A stretch of 64,000 bases of DNA. Source: Setophaga petechia. Taxonomy: Eukaryota; Chordata; Aves; Passeriformes; Parulidae. The stretch spans positions 3,012,501 through 3,076,500 of the forward strand of contig JANCRA010000028.1 of NCBI GenBank assembly GCA_024362935.1, written 5' to 3'. Position numbers and translations under genes: made by a program. Shown here in pieces: positions 10,012-21,574 of this stretch. The notes beneath the pieces are model-generated. The model was not told the origin of the DNA. It was given only the letters and a program-made list of their open reading frames with translations, and ran no database searches. Within the stretch, counting starts at the first letter, position 1, and every line of letters begins with the position of its first letter.

Positions 10012-10668
10012 GTATATATTGCTGTATCTATACTATATATACAGTAATATATGTATAATATTAATAAATAATATAATACTGTCACATAAATATATTGTAC
10101 TATTCATTGTAATACTAAAATATTCATTATATAGTTAATATAGTATATATTGCTGTATCTATACTACATATACAGTAATATATGTATAATATTAATAAAT
10201 AATATAATACTATCACATAAATATATTGTACTATTCATTATAATATTAAAATATTCATTATATAGTTAATATAGTATATATTGCTGTATCTATACTATAT
10301 ATACAGCAATATATGTATAATATTATTAAATAATATAATACGGTCACATAAATATATTGTACTATTCATTGTAATATTAAAATATTCATTATATAGTTAA
10401 TATAGTATATATTGCTGTATCTATACTATATATATAGCAATATATGTATAATATTAATAAATAATATAATACTGTCACATAAATATATTGTACTATTCAT
10501 TATAATATCAAAATATTCATTATATTAGTAATATAGTATATATTGCTGTATCTATACTATATATACAGTAATATATGTATAATATTAATAAATAATATAA
10601 TATTGTCATATAAATATATTGTATTATTCATTATAATATTAAAATATTCATTGTATTAGTTAATATAG
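10012..10668. repeat. AT-rich minisatellite, 131-bp unit, five copies
   Basis: The string GTATATATTGCTGTATCTA starts at 10012, 10143, 10274, 10405 and 10537, giving unit lengths of 131, 131, 131 and 132 bp. Copies differ by scattered substitutions. Each unit contains the near-palindrome around CTATACTATATATACAG, able to form a hairpin. Base composition is about 80-85% A+T by eye. Confidence 0.93.
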
Positions 10669-10960
10669 AACATACATTAAATATATTACATATAATAATT
10701 CGTCTATTAAAGATTATATTATAATATCTATTAAATATTATAATTCGTATAAATATATTTATAGAAGTTTGGGTTTAATATATAATATATACATTTTTAT
10801 GGAATTATTTTTATATATTTATCTAAATATATATCTATTAAATATTACAATTTAGTAGATAAATTATTATATTATTTATCTAAGTAATATAATATATTTG
10901 TATAAATTTATATAAAAATTGTAATATATTTATATAAACAATAAAATAATATAAATTTGG
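10669..10960. repeat. AT-rich low-complexity sequence
   Basis: Irregular TATAAT/ATAAAT sequence continuing from the minisatellite, without a clear period. It is probably a decayed extension of the array. Confidence 0.7.
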
Positions 10961-11674
10961 TTTCAGCACACTGCTAGGAAAGATCTGCCCATACCATGTT
11001 TCAGTCTCCAGATCACAGTGTCTTTTTTCTTTTTCAGGAATAACTCAGTTTTGTCCTTGGGACACTAAAGAGTGAAGACCAATTTATAGGTATTGGGGGG
11101 ATTAATTCCAGTGTATTTAAGTGCAAAATCAACCCCTCTGGAGCCTCTGCTTTGCTTTTCCTCAGCCCCTGCCCTACCCACACCCTCTCCAAGGACAAGC
11201 CTGCAGCTTCAGGGTCCATCTCAAAATCTCCATGCCAACTGCAATTTTAGGGAAAAAAGCTGCTAGAGGATCTGTTAAACAAAGAGCCAGCACTGGAGAC
11301 TTTCACCCATTTTCCTGGGGTTTTAGGGATGCCTCCAGCCTCGTGCTCCCCCAGGGCAGGGGGGCTGTTGGGGAGCTGAGAGAGCTCCCACATGGACATT
11401 GCACTGGAGGATCCCTGGGTGGGTTTTTCTCCTATCAATCTCCAAATCTGTCATTTCATGCACTGCCAGTTTTCAGACATGCAGTGCTCCCAGTTTCAGG
11501 AGCTTGTGCAGGGGACAGAAGGGAGGCACACACCAGCCCTGACACTGAAACAGGGATGCTCCTGCACTGGGCAAACCTGACCCAGCCCTTCCCTTCCTTC
11601 AGCAGGACCAGACACACCCTGCACACCTCTGCTCTTCCACGTCCACGTTCCTCTGAAAGGTGGGGAGATGGGCC
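10961..11674. other. Non-coding DNA, no gene seen
   Basis: The 218-residue forward frame at 11121-11777 is the longest here. It has no recognisable domain, runs into the next LTR and is overlapped by frames on the other strand, so it is not called as a gene. Confidence 0.4.
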
Positions 11675-11680
11675 AGTGCT

Positions 11681-12222
11681 TGTCACTGTCACATTTCCTG
11701 ACAAGCCCTTTTTCCAGGATTTCTTTTCCTGGGAAGCTGAGAAGCCTCAGAAAAGAATGAAAACAATAATTACCTGATTGCTTCTCCTGTGTTTGCTGCT
11801 TTGGTGTGTGGTTTGGACATTGTTTACCAACAGGTGCATCTTTGATTGGTTCCATCTGAATTGTTTTGACTTAATGACCAATCACAGCCAGCTGTGTCAG
11901 GTTCTGAGGAGTCAGTCAAGAGTTTTTGATCATTCTTGTTTAGCCTTCTGTCTGTATTCTTCTCTTTCTTCACTATAATGTAATATAAAATATAAAATAC
12001 AAAATATAAAATAAAATATATAACATAATATAATATATAAAATATATAAAATAATACATACAATATATAAAATAAAAATAATAAAAATAAAATAAAATAT
12101 AAAATATAAAATATAAAATATAAAATAACATATAAAATAAAATATAATATAATAGCCTTCTGAGAACATGGAGTCAGATCCTCATCTCTCACTTCATCCT
12201 GGGGACCCTCACAAACTCAACA
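11681..12222 (+). mobile_element. Solo LTR, type A, expanded by an AT repeat
   Basis: Perfect 6-bp duplication AGTGCT at 11675-11680 and 12223-12228. The element begins TGTCACTGTC and ends CTCAACA. A 160-bp AATATAAAAT-type repeat at about 11978-12150 sits where other type-A copies have a short TATA-rich stretch, making this copy longer (542 bp against about 380-415). A GACCAATCACAG box lies near 11876. No coding DNA adjoins it. Confidence 0.9.
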
Positions 12223-12228
12223 AGTGCT

Positions 12229-13948
12229 GGCAAAGGCTGCTGACATCAGAGGATATGTGTGAAAACAGGAGTTCCTGCAATACAGCTCTCAACTGGCAGA
12301 TTGAAAAATAATAGCAATAAAACCAATAATAAATATGGTTATTAATGAGCAGAAGCAGCCCTGGGAGACACATCAGCTGTTTGAACAAGCAGATATTTCT
12401 GTCCCTCCCTCCCTGTGTAATCAATGTGTATTTATTTCTTTATTTAGCTCAATGCTCACCCTTTGAGGAGAAGATGAAAGTGTCAAGATGATCCTCTCCT
12501 TATCATGCCCTGCACAAGGGAAAGCTTTGAAGATACAATATGCAGAAACACTGGGCTCTCCTGTGACTTCTCCAGATTTAATTAGCCCAACCTTGTGTAA
12601 GGATCCTGCCTCCCCCTCCAGACAGCTCCTTTTTTCCCCCTCCCCAGCCTCAGACAAGCTCCTGGACTCGCTGGCAAAATAGCAGCTGCTCAAGCCCTCA
12701 GCTTAATTCAGAGCTTGGCTCTCCAAGATGAGCTAAAAAAATATGCCACCCCAAAGATGGAGCTGCTTTTAGCATTATACACGAGCTGCAACTGCCAGGG
12801 AAAGTTTATCTTGGAGCCAATGTGAGCTCTGTTGCTCCAAGTTAAATATTTCCATTTAAAAAGTAGAATGAACTATACTGTGGGACTTCCAATTGCTTCC
12901 TGAAATATTAAGAAGGAATATCTTTAAACATTAATATTTTGTTACAGTGCTGAAGCCTTTCTAAGGGAGGGTTATTTTTTAGAGCTGTGTATTTTTCTCT
13001 GCATAATTGGAGCCTCTGATCTGTGCCTGTACTCTGTGCTCCCAAAAGTCCCTGTACACCAGCAACCTTCCTTCCAGAACAATCAATAAAAAACCTTCTT
13101 TTTTTCTCCTCCCTGCTATTCCTGCTGCTAGGAGGCACATCCCAAGGACACCTTGTGGAAAATGCCCCATGAAGGGACCCCACAGGGCTGCCAAGAGCCT
13201 GGTCCTGCTGCACCCACCCATGGATGGGCTCCCATTGCCCATCCCACATGGACCAGCACTGGGACCAGCACTGGGACCAGCTGGAGCAGCTCCTTCCAGC
13301 CAGCCAGGCCCTCCCTGTGCCCCAGCCCATGGCCCATCCATCCTCTCTGGCACCAGGGAAGCAGCTATCAAAAGGGCAGATCAGGAGAGCAGATTTAATG
13401 CTGCTTTCATGGCAGGGAAGGGGAAAAAATTTAAAAGAAGAAGAAGAAAGAAGAGAGAGAAAAATTATGTTGCTTCCAGGCCATTTACATGTTCATTACT
13501 CAAGAGAATGTGACACTTTATCCTTTTCTTCAAATTAACTTCTGTGTCACAAGTGGAATAAAAGGATTGGATAGATGGGAACTGAAAGATGGAGAAATGA
13601 AGGACTGGAAGTGGCATGGATGGAGTGTTTGTGACCTGCAGGAGCCAGGGCAGGGACAGCAGTGCAGCCCTGCTATGCCAGCCATTGTTCAGCAGCTTGC
13701 CATGCTGGCCTGATCTTACAAGGTCTCCCAGAAATCCTTTTTTTTCCAGGTTTTTTTTTTCTCACCCCTCTTCAGAGCAAACAAAAACCCAAAGTGCTGT
13801 CCTGAGTGGGCTGTTGGAGCTGCTGGGCCCTTCACATTCTCTGGGACAGTCCCCAGGGGTGCAGGGCTGGCCCTCAGCTGGATGGGGACAGCTCAGGGGG
13901 GACATCAGAGCCAGCAGGACAGCCCCACACTCACACTGGAGGCATGGT
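12229..13948. other. Non-coding DNA; candidate conserved patches
   Basis: No gene is seen. 12700-12960 is AT-rich and repeat-poor. A 12-bp unit GGACCAGCACTG is repeated about three times near 13250-13283. Purine-rich AAGAAGAAG sequence occurs at about 13433-13460. The frames at 12908-13538 overlap on both strands and show no domain. Confidence 0.4.
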
Positions 13949-14356
13949 TGTGGCATTCACATTCTCTTAAAAATCCCTTCACCCAGGATTTTTCTCCTGG
14001 GAAGCTGAGAAGCCTCAGAGAAAAGGAAAACAATTCTGATCTCATTTGCTTCTCCTGTGTTGTGCTCATGTGGAATGTGTTTGGAGATTGTTCACCCACA
14101 GGTGATTGTTCCATTGCATTCTGCTGGGAGTTGTTTTCACTCTTTGGCCAATCAGGGCCAAGCTGTGTCAGGACTCTGGAGAGAGTCAGGAGTTTTCATT
14201 ATTATCTTTTTAGCATTCAGTAAGTATCCTTTCTGTATTTTTAGTATAGTATAGTATTCTTTAATATAGTATCATAAAATAATAAATTTGCTTTTTGAGG
14301 ACATGGAGTCAGATTCATCATTCCTCCCTTCCATGGGGGTCCCCACAAATACAATA
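13949..14356 (+). mobile_element. LTR, type A (complete, rearranged locus)
   Basis: Begins TGTGGCATTC and ends ACAATA, matching the 27485-27899 copy in full. The base pairs to its right (14357-14362) are TAGCTG, but the left flank is CATGGT, so its own left target copy is missing. The matching TAGCTG is found, inverted, beside the LTR fragment at 14432-14568, which points to an inversion. Confidence 0.9.
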
Positions 14357-14431
14357 TAGCTGTCTTTGATCAGGAGTTGAAATTGATCTTGAGAAAAGAT
14401 TTTGTGGTTCCATTCAGCCAGGAGAGCTGGA

Positions 14432-14568
14432 TCCAAACACATTCCACATGAGCACAACACAGGAGAAGCAAATGAGATCAGAATTGTTTTCCTTTTCTCT
14501 GAGGCTTCTCAGCTTCCCAGGAGAGAAATCCTGGGTGAAAGGATTTTTCAGAGAATGTGAATGCCACA
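14432..14568 (-). mobile_element. Inverted 137-bp 5' fragment of LTR type A
   Basis: Reverse complement of 13949-14085 with three mismatches in 137 bp. It stops abruptly at LTR position 137. The outer flank is CAGCTA (14569-14574), the reverse complement of the TAGCTG beside the full LTR. The 69 bp between the two parts (14363-14431) is host flank, not LTR. Confidence 0.92.
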
Positions 14569-14574
14569 CAGCTA

Positions 14575-15150
14575 CAAAGATAAACTCTGAGTTTAAAGCA
14601 GACCCTGAATCCACAAAATGCTGTTCTGCTGGATGGGACTGTGAGAGCAGAGAGTGTTAGAAGAGCTGGGGAGCAGCTGGCTGGGGTGTGTGCCTGCCCC
14701 AAGTTCCACCTCACCCCTGTGGGGCAATGGCCTTTCTGCATCTCCACCTGCTAAAAATATCCCAGTTGTGGATATTTCTATATGGAAGTTAAAAGAAATA
14801 TGGAAGTTAGAAGAAATTAAATATTTAGCAGCTGGGTGAAGGCACCTTGGAATAAAAGTGTATGGATACAAAGCTGTCATCTCATCCCTTCATCATCATA
14901 TTTTTTATGTAGCAGACATGTGTCTTGCTGGCAAGGACACTTGTGTTTTAAACCAGCCTCATAAATCTCATTAAGAAGTCTTTTCTAAACCATCTGTGCC
15001 AAAAACCAGGAACAGGCACCCACTGGACATCACCCCAGGTCCCTCAGGGTTCCTTCTCACCCAAGCAGGAGCTCATTGGACACTTCGTGATGCCTCCTGA
15101 GATACCTACAGCAGGACCAGCACACACCTGGCTTCACTAGAAAGGTCTCG
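14575..15150. other. Non-coding DNA, no gene seen
   Basis: Host sequence to the right of the rearranged LTR. A short near-duplicate ATATGGAAGTTA-type unit occurs twice at about 14780-14810. No domain is recognised. Confidence 0.4.
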
Positions 15151-15790
15151 GAGTTTCTGTGGTTGAGATGACCCCCAAGGTATTAAAGAGTTATTTCCCA
15201 GCCCTGCAACTGCAGAAGAAGTTGAGATCCCTCAGCTCTGCTTTTCAAGGTTGTTTATTTTCTCTGATCTGTTCCATTCTCTCTCTGACCTGCTGAGATC
15301 TGTCCAGCAGGTCGGGTTGTGGCACAGTCCCTGCCCTTGGGCTGGTGTTGGCTTTTTATACTGAGAACTGTGTGTGCTTTATTTACAATAATTTTCCAAT
15401 ACCTGTCACCTATGTTAGACAGTCTGTCTCTACCCTAAACCAATCCAGAAGCGTCACCATCCCAGCAGAAGATGGAGGACAAGAAGAAGGAGAAGAAGGA
15501 CAGGACACACCCAGATTCCTCCATCTTGCCTCTTGAACCCCCACTCTAAATCCCCCAAATTCTACTTTTTCACCTTGTGATAAATTCACTATCACTCTAC
15601 TCAAACCCTTATGGCTTGTAACTCTTCACACAAAGTTGGTAATTGTTTCCATGGACTAAAATCAAAGGCACAGGTGTTTGTGACTCTGTTCCAAGGCTGC
15701 TGAGCCCCCTCCCAGGGTCTCCAATCATCCAGGGCAGCCAGAGCCATGTCCTGTGTTCTGACAGAAAGGCTCCTGCAGGTTTCAAACATT
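15151..15790 (-). mobile_element. LTR, type B, second copy
   Basis: Same structure as 8541-9195: minus-strand GTATAAAAAGCC box (about 15353-15364), AATAAACAACC signal, pyrimidine block, and continuation past the LTR body to about 15780. The two copies agree very closely in the LTR but their outer flanks differ. No target duplication was found. Confidence 0.78.
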
Positions 15791-16637
15791 CATTGGGGTA
15801 CATCCAGAATTTCTTTCCCTACTATAAACACAACAAAACAAAGCCACTTTTCCCCTTGTGGGCATGGAGAGCTGTAACCTGGCAAACTCATCTGGGCTTA
15901 ACTCCAGCTGGAGGCTGGGTGGGCAGGCAGGAGATGTGTCTGGAAAACCACTCATGTTCAGACCATTTCACCTGCAATGCAGCAGCCTCATCCCTGGCTG
16001 TGCCACCAGAACCTGCTCCTCTGGGAAGGGAGGGTGGCTGGACATCACAGGGCCACGTTTGAGCCAAAATGCTGTGGCTGCCTTGAGGCAGAACGAAATC
16101 AACCATCACTGCTTTCCTGGAGGCAGAGCAGAGCTGTGGGAAACACACAGTTAGGACAGGGACATTTTAAAAATGCACAATATTGTATTTCTGGGGAATC
16201 TTTAATTCAAACTGATTAAATAATGATCCCCTGCAGTGATTCACCCTTTCAAATACCCACTCAAGGAGTAATTCAGTGTGCTGGCAGCACCACAGGCTCA
16301 CTGCCCATGAGCTTGCAGGACTTTGACAAACTCTCACAGGGCCAATGCCTCCCTCTTCAATAGCACAGCCAATTTAATTTAGTGCTGGCTTTGCTGTCCC
16401 ACAGACACCCTCCTTTTCCAAGCATGCTGCCTCCATGACATTTGGTGGCATCTGGCCCACAGCTGCTTCTCAGGGGGTCCCATCAGCCTCTGGAGCAGAG
16501 ATATCCCTCATTTTCCTGGCAGCAGGGTCTGTGGGAGCCTCTATCAGCCTTGTCCAAGAGTGGGGAGTAAGGGATGGAGGGGAATGATGGAGGCACCCCC
16601 AGGCAGGCCTGTGCAGGGTTGTTTTCCAGACAGCTGC
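15791..16637. other. Non-coding DNA, no gene seen
   Basis: The forward frame 15643-16062 begins inside the LTR and is not a gene. 15800-15870 could be further retroviral remnant, but no match inside the window supports this. Confidence 0.4.
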
Positions 16638-16641
16638 CTCC

Positions 16642-17077
16642 TGTGAGAAACAACTGCTCACTTAAAAAGAAAATTATTAAACTTTAACACAAATTACAAC
16701 AAAGGACTAAACAAGGAAAAATCACAGTGCTGGGTGTCCCCCTGAGTTTCAGACACATGCTCCTTTACAAAATGGGTGCTCTGCTTTTTATATCCTTAGC
16801 TCTCTCAAAGTTTTGTCAGTTTAAAAATCAGTGACAGTGCTTTCCCTGCCATGCATTGGTGGAGATCACTTTTCACAGCCTGTCTGGAGCTCAGGTGTTG
16901 TTCCCCCAGCCCTCCTGGTGACAAGCTGCCCTCTCTGAATGTCCTGACTGCTGAGGCTGTCACAGGGGGAGGGAAACACAACTGTGGGGTGACATATTAC
17001 AGTAACATCACTGTACATCTGTATAATATCTATCTCTTAATTGTGAGAGCCAATTATTGCATTTCTTATCTATAACA
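16642..17077 (-). mobile_element. Solo LTR, type I
   Basis: Ends TGTGAGAAACA at 16642 and TATAACA at 17077 (minus-strand start TGTTATAG). CTCC flanks it at 16638-16641 and 17078-17081, a 4-bp duplication as expected for gamma/ERV1-like elements. A minus-strand GGATATAAAAAGC box lies near 16782-16794, with an AAGTTTAATAATTTTC stretch further along. It stands 41 bp from the next LTR. Confidence 0.75.
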
Positions 17078-17118
17078 CTCCCAAACTGCTGAGCCTCTCT
17101 CTGTGACATCTTCCTGCC

Positions 17119-17790
17119 TGTCTTGGTTTGGGAAGACAGGAGTCTGCTAAGGAAGGCAGGAGCCTCCCCTGAAATGGAGAATGTAAACCCTCTCCACCCG
17201 TCTGAATTGCTATAAATTTTACATTAAGGGGCTCTCAGGCAAAGATATGGGAGCAGCAAATAACAGTCCTTTAATAGGGAAGTAAAAAATAAAAGGATAA
17301 AATAAACAATGCAGTACACTAGAACAACATTGCCAGAGTCACAACCCAACCTGACACCCTGTGGGTCAGGCTGTTGGCAGCAGTGCCATTGGAATTGTGG
17401 CTCAGCCCTCCTGCAGTGTCAGGGCTGGTTCTGCTGGAGCAGGGATCCTGGAGAGAAGGATGGATTCTGCCTCTGAAGATCCAGTGGCAGAGGCAGCTGC
17501 TGCTCCTCTGGGGAATCCAGTGCAGAAGCTGTGCTGGTGTTCCAGAATCTCCAGATTCTATCTGGGTAGCAATGCTTGGCTCCTCCCTCTGGGCTCACAT
17601 CTCCCAGTGGGATGCTGCAGTTCTTATCAGCCATGCAGGGACATTCAATGGCTGTTATCAGCAATGTCCCCTCCCAGGGAGGTGTGACTGTGGTCACTCA
17701 AAGAGAGAGATAAGGCAAACTGCCCACCTGACAAAGGTAATCTGCCATACAGATGGGAATGGAAAACATCTTGCATTGCAATCTTCAACA
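17119..17790 (+). mobile_element. Solo LTR, type D, copy 1
   Basis: Begins TGTCTTGGTTTGG and ends CTTCAACA, with a perfect 5-bp duplication CTGCC at 17114-17118 and 17791-17795. It matches 35668, 52476, 54154 and 58994. A purine-rich GTAAAAAATAAAAGGATAAA segment near 17283 precedes the middle of the element. The overlapping forward frames (up to 148 residues) recur at each copy because the LTR itself is open, and they have no retroviral protein content. Confidence 0.92.
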
Positions 17791-17795
17791 CTGCC

Positions 17796-18450
17796 ACATA
17801 CAGACCTGCCAGAGATGTGACTTTTCAAAGGTCACTCCTTGGGGCTCTCTGACTACACACTGATGGAAACAATCCAGAAATAAGGATTTGGGGGCAGGGA
17901 AGAGGATCATTTGTTTGAGTGGACACACTGTGCCCACCCTGGGTCTGCTGGGAGAAGGCATTTCCATGGGTGAGGGAGGAAAGGAGGCTGCTCCTCATTG
18001 ATCCAGAGCTGCTCTGTGGGACAGCCCTGGCACTTCCTTCGCTCCTGTTACACTCTGGCCACTGAGGCAAAAGGAGGCAGATTGGGCAGAAAAGAGAGGA
18101 AGTAATGGTGGGTGTGACAGCCTGATCAGAGAGGAAGAAAACCAGATAAGTTTTCCCAGAATCAGCCTGGGAGACTTTAGGGAGTTGAAGATAAACAATG
18201 ACATCCAATTACTAAAAAACAACCTGCAGGTGTTTTCCTAATATGTTTTCTTGTTATTCTCATAAAATTGTTTATAAACTTAAAATTAAATAAATAAATT
18301 TTTTGTTGTCTTGTTAATTAGGCAGCCAGGTGAAATTTATTCATTAACATTAAATTGATTGATTAAATTGAATGATTAAATGGCCAATCAGATGCACCTG
18401 TATCCATCAGTGTATAAAAGAAATGGTTCTAAGTGAAGACTTGTGCTTAT
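17796..18450. other. Non-coding DNA, AT-rich in its right half
   Basis: No gene is seen. 18230-18380 is AT-rich with repeated TTAAAT/GATTAAAT strings. The minus-strand frame 17825-18208 has no recognised domain. Confidence 0.4.
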
Positions 18451-18455
18451 GCCAC

Positions 18456-19073
18456 TGTCCTGGTTTAGGGCAAATTTGGGAGAAAACCTCCAAAGGGGCC
18501 CCTCCAGACAGCAAACCCACACAGCCCCTCTCCCCAACTGGTTTGGGAAAGATTCCTTGGAGAGAAGTGGAAAGAACCTGTTTATTGAACAGGCACAGCA
18601 CCCCCAGCACACAGAATGAACAATACCAGGTGACACCACTCTGTCACTGCTCTGACAAAGATGACAAATTCAGAAAGTCTCTCTGGGGGTGCTCGCTCTG
18701 TTCTCAGTCCCTCCTGTGCTGGGGCAGCTGCTGCAGCCACAAGGTGCAAACTCTGGGTGTTCCCAGGGCCCATCTGGAGCAGGCTCGAGTTGGTCCAAAA
18801 AAGGGAAAGGAGAAACAGTCCAGGGAAAATTCAGACTGCTGAGCTAAACTAACTAATGAGCAGGAGCAAAAAGCAAGAGCAAAGCAAAAAGCCAAAGCAG
18901 CACCGTGTCCTGCCCTGTCTGTGTGTCCCACCAGCCGTGGGGGAGCAGCTGAGAGCAAAACCAAAACAAAACATTCGCTCTGCAGAGCCAGTCTGGAAGG
19001 CACAGGACATGATATCCAGCATGAACAGAACACAGGAATGGGGATACAAGCACCATAACATCATCCTAGGACA
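18456..19073 (+). mobile_element. LTR, type E, copy 1
   Basis: Begins TGTCCTGGTTTAGGG and ends CCTAGGACA, matching 43597-44240 in inverted orientation. An AAGAGCAAAGCAAAAAGCC region lies at 18866-18895. The flanks GCCAC and GCACC do not match, so no target duplication can be claimed. The first 11 bases resemble type D. Confidence 0.8.
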
Positions 19074-19078
19074 GCACC

Positions 19079-19637
19079 TCAGCCTTCTGATGGTCCCTTT
19101 GTCCTTTCTCACTGAGCAGTGCCAGTGCTGGGGTCAGCTCCTGCCCTGCAGCCCCTCCAGAGCCCCCAGGGCTCACAGACACAGCAGCAATCTCAGCTCT
19201 GAGCATCTCCTGCCCACCCTGAGCCCTTTGCAGACACACCAGCATGGCTGCAGGGCCATGAAGGGCCATGGCTCCTCTTTCCTGGTGAAATCAGCTTTGC
19301 CAGCCCATGGAAGCAATGCCACCAGGCTTGACTGGTGAGGGGCATTCATGTCCCTGTCCTCACTGCCATCCGTGCACACAGCTCTGGTGCCAGTGCCTGT
19401 AAGAGGCAGGTGCAGGGCCTGGTGGCCAGCAGAGCTCCTGAAAGGAGCATTTGGAGGCCATTTATCCCCCAAAACTGAGCCCAGCTCCCTCCCAGCCAGC
19501 AGCAGGCACACAACACACCCCCACAAATGGCTTTTGGAAGCTGCTTTCCCCCTGCTCTCCCTTTTGCAGGGTTTAGCAGGTCCTTGGATATCACAGTGAG
19601 TTTTGGGGATGCCCTCTGGGACACAGCAGTGCCTTTG
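19079..19637. other. Non-coding DNA, no gene seen
   Basis: GC-moderate sequence between an LTR and the duplicated 133-bp unit. Frames on both strands overlap and show no domain. Confidence 0.4.
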
Positions 19638-19771
19638 CTGTTTCTCTCACCAGTTTCACATGCCTGGGAGTGAGGTCAGGTATTTTCTCCCACTGGCACA
19701 GGCAGGATGTGCTTTTTGGGAGGAGAGGAGCCTGTTCACAGCAGCAATACCCCTATGGCATCCAGAACCCC
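19638..19771 (+). repeat. 134-bp unit, copy 1
   Basis: Matches 21386-21518 at about 97%, both beginning CTGTTTCTCTCACCAGTT and ending CCAGAACCCC. About 50 bp downstream a minisatellite starts. The family is not recognised. Confidence 0.85.
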
Positions 19772-19821
19772 GAACACAGTGACACAGGAATGCTCAAATC
19801 AAGGTGTGCCTGCAGAGGCAG

Positions 19822-20033
19822 CCCCCAGAATTCAGAATTCAGGCAGCTCCCAGAGTTCAGAATTCAGGCAGCCCCCAGAGCTCAGAGCCCCAAAAATTCA
19901 GAATTCAGGCAGCTTCCAAAGTTCAGAATTCCCAAAATTCAGAATTCAGACCCCCAGAGTTCAGAGCCCCCTAAATTCAGAATTCAGGCAACCCACAGAA
20001 CTGAGAATTCAGAGCTCCCAGAGTTCAGAGGTG
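19822..20033. repeat. Minisatellite rich in GAATTC
   Basis: Irregular tandem copies, about 20-30 bp each, built from CAGAATTCAGGCAGC and CCCAGAGTTCAGAG. Several EcoRI sites (GAATTC) are regularly spaced. Forward frames translate to QNSEF-type repeats, which are not a real protein. Confidence 0.85.
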
Positions 20034-21385
20034 TCCTGCTGAAACCCTTCACGTGGCACCCCCCTACTCCAGTTTCCTGTGTTTCAGCCCAAGATCCTCT
20101 CTGCTTTATTTATTCTGGGCATAAACACTCCTGGCAGCTCTCATCAGTGCACAGACAGGTCTCCCTCAGCTCCCCTGCCCAATTAGTGCCACTCTGCCTG
20201 TGTGAGGAGGAGCAGCAGCCCCTGGCCACAGAAGGCAGCTCAGCATTGCCTGTGGCTACAGAATGCATCACACCTGCCTGCCTCTCACTGCCTTGGGTGA
20301 GCTGAACCCAATGAATATTTCAATAGGCTCTGCTTGCCCAGGATACTATTAATTTTGGAGTCCCTGTAATCCAATTCCTTTTCCTCCAAGTGGGTGGTGA
20401 TTATTAATTTCACAAGCTGTGCTTCCACCAGTCCCTTGTGGCTGAGGAATATTAATCCACATTCATGCTGTCATTCAGCTGCCCAGGAGACTCTGCTGTG
20501 AATGGTGTTGTTATTAATACCACTGCTCCACACGTGCTTAGAGCAACTTAGAGGCACACAGGTGGGTTGCAAAGGTCATTTGCAGAAAAGCACCTCAGTC
20601 CTGATGTTCAGACAAATAAAACAGGGCCCAGGCAGTGCTTTTTGGAGCTGTTTCTCCAGGTTCTGGAGCTGCAGGTGCTGGTCCTGCCTTGCCAGGGCAC
20701 AGGTGACAGAGAATCCCAGAAAATCTTGGACCTGTGAAGGGCCAAGAGCAGGAGAATATTAATCCATATTCATGGATCAATCCACACTCAGCCTTGTTCC
20801 AGCCATATCTAGCAGCCAGCAAGGAGCAAATACTTCTGTCTTTTTTTTGGGGAAATTGGGGGGAAACATAAATTGGAGAATCCAAACATGATCTCTCTAC
20901 TTAAATAAAATGCCATAATATCCTGGAATGTAATCACTTTCAACACCCCAGCCTTATTATCAAATTTGCTTGGAATTAGGCATTTCATTTGTGTTCTTCT
21001 GGAAAGGCAGAGGGTGGAAAGCAGCTGCTGCATTTCTCTGCAGAGTAAAAAAGCCTTTCCCAGGCTTACCCAGGCAGGTGAGACACATTTCAATCAAATA
21101 TCTCAGGGAGGGGTTGGACAACCCATCAAGGCTCCCTTGAATGTGGGGCACTAAAAGGCAGAGAGATAAACAGGAAAGAGAAAGCTGAGAAATATTAAAT
21201 AGATTAAAATGAATTAAATTAAATTATAAACAGCCCCTGAGGTCTCTCACAGGGGTCAGGGCATCAGTGAGTGGCAGAGGGAGGGACAGCAGGGCTGAAG
21301 GAACCTCACAGGCTCAGCTTGGGGAGCATCCACACTGGTGCTGAGGGCAGAGCTCAGCCAGAGCTCCAGTGGGGCTGAGCCAGGG
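20034..21385. other. Non-coding DNA, no gene seen
   Basis: Contains two similar ATATTAATCCA(C/T)ATTCATG strings at about 20449-20468 and 20757-20773. No gene, RNA or known repeat is recognised. Confidence 0.4.
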
Positions 21386-21518
21386 CTGTTTCTCTCACCA
21401 GTTCCACATGCCTGGGAGTGAGGTCAGGTATTTTCTCCCACTGGCACAGGTAGGATGTGCTTTTTGGGAGGAGAGGAGCCTGTTCACAGCAGCAACACCC
21501 CATGGCATCCAGAACCCC
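21386..21518 (+). repeat. 133-bp unit, copy 2
   Basis: About 97% identical to 19638-19771. As with copy 1, a different minisatellite begins within about 60 bp downstream. Confidence 0.85.
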
Positions 21519-21574
21519 ACACAGCAGAGCATCTGAGCATCATGCTGAGCAGAGCATGTCCACAGCTGCAAACC

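Noticed and set aside
11121..11777. 218-residue forward frame as a coding exon
   Set aside because: No domain, no splice signals I can support, and its end runs into an LTR inserted later.
13000..13540. Overlapping long frames on both strands as a gene
   Set aside because: Five frames overlap in the same GC-richer stretch, partly across a 12-bp repeat, with no recognisable protein.
17361..17820. Recurrent 100-150-residue frames seen also at 35920, 52717, 54124 and 59071 as a gene family
   Set aside because: They are the same stretch of LTR type D translated at each copy; both strands are open and none matches gag, pol or env.
18456..19073. Target-site duplication for LTR type E
   Set aside because: The flanks GCCAC and GCACC (and CATTC and CCTGC at 43597) contain similar letters but do not match in order.
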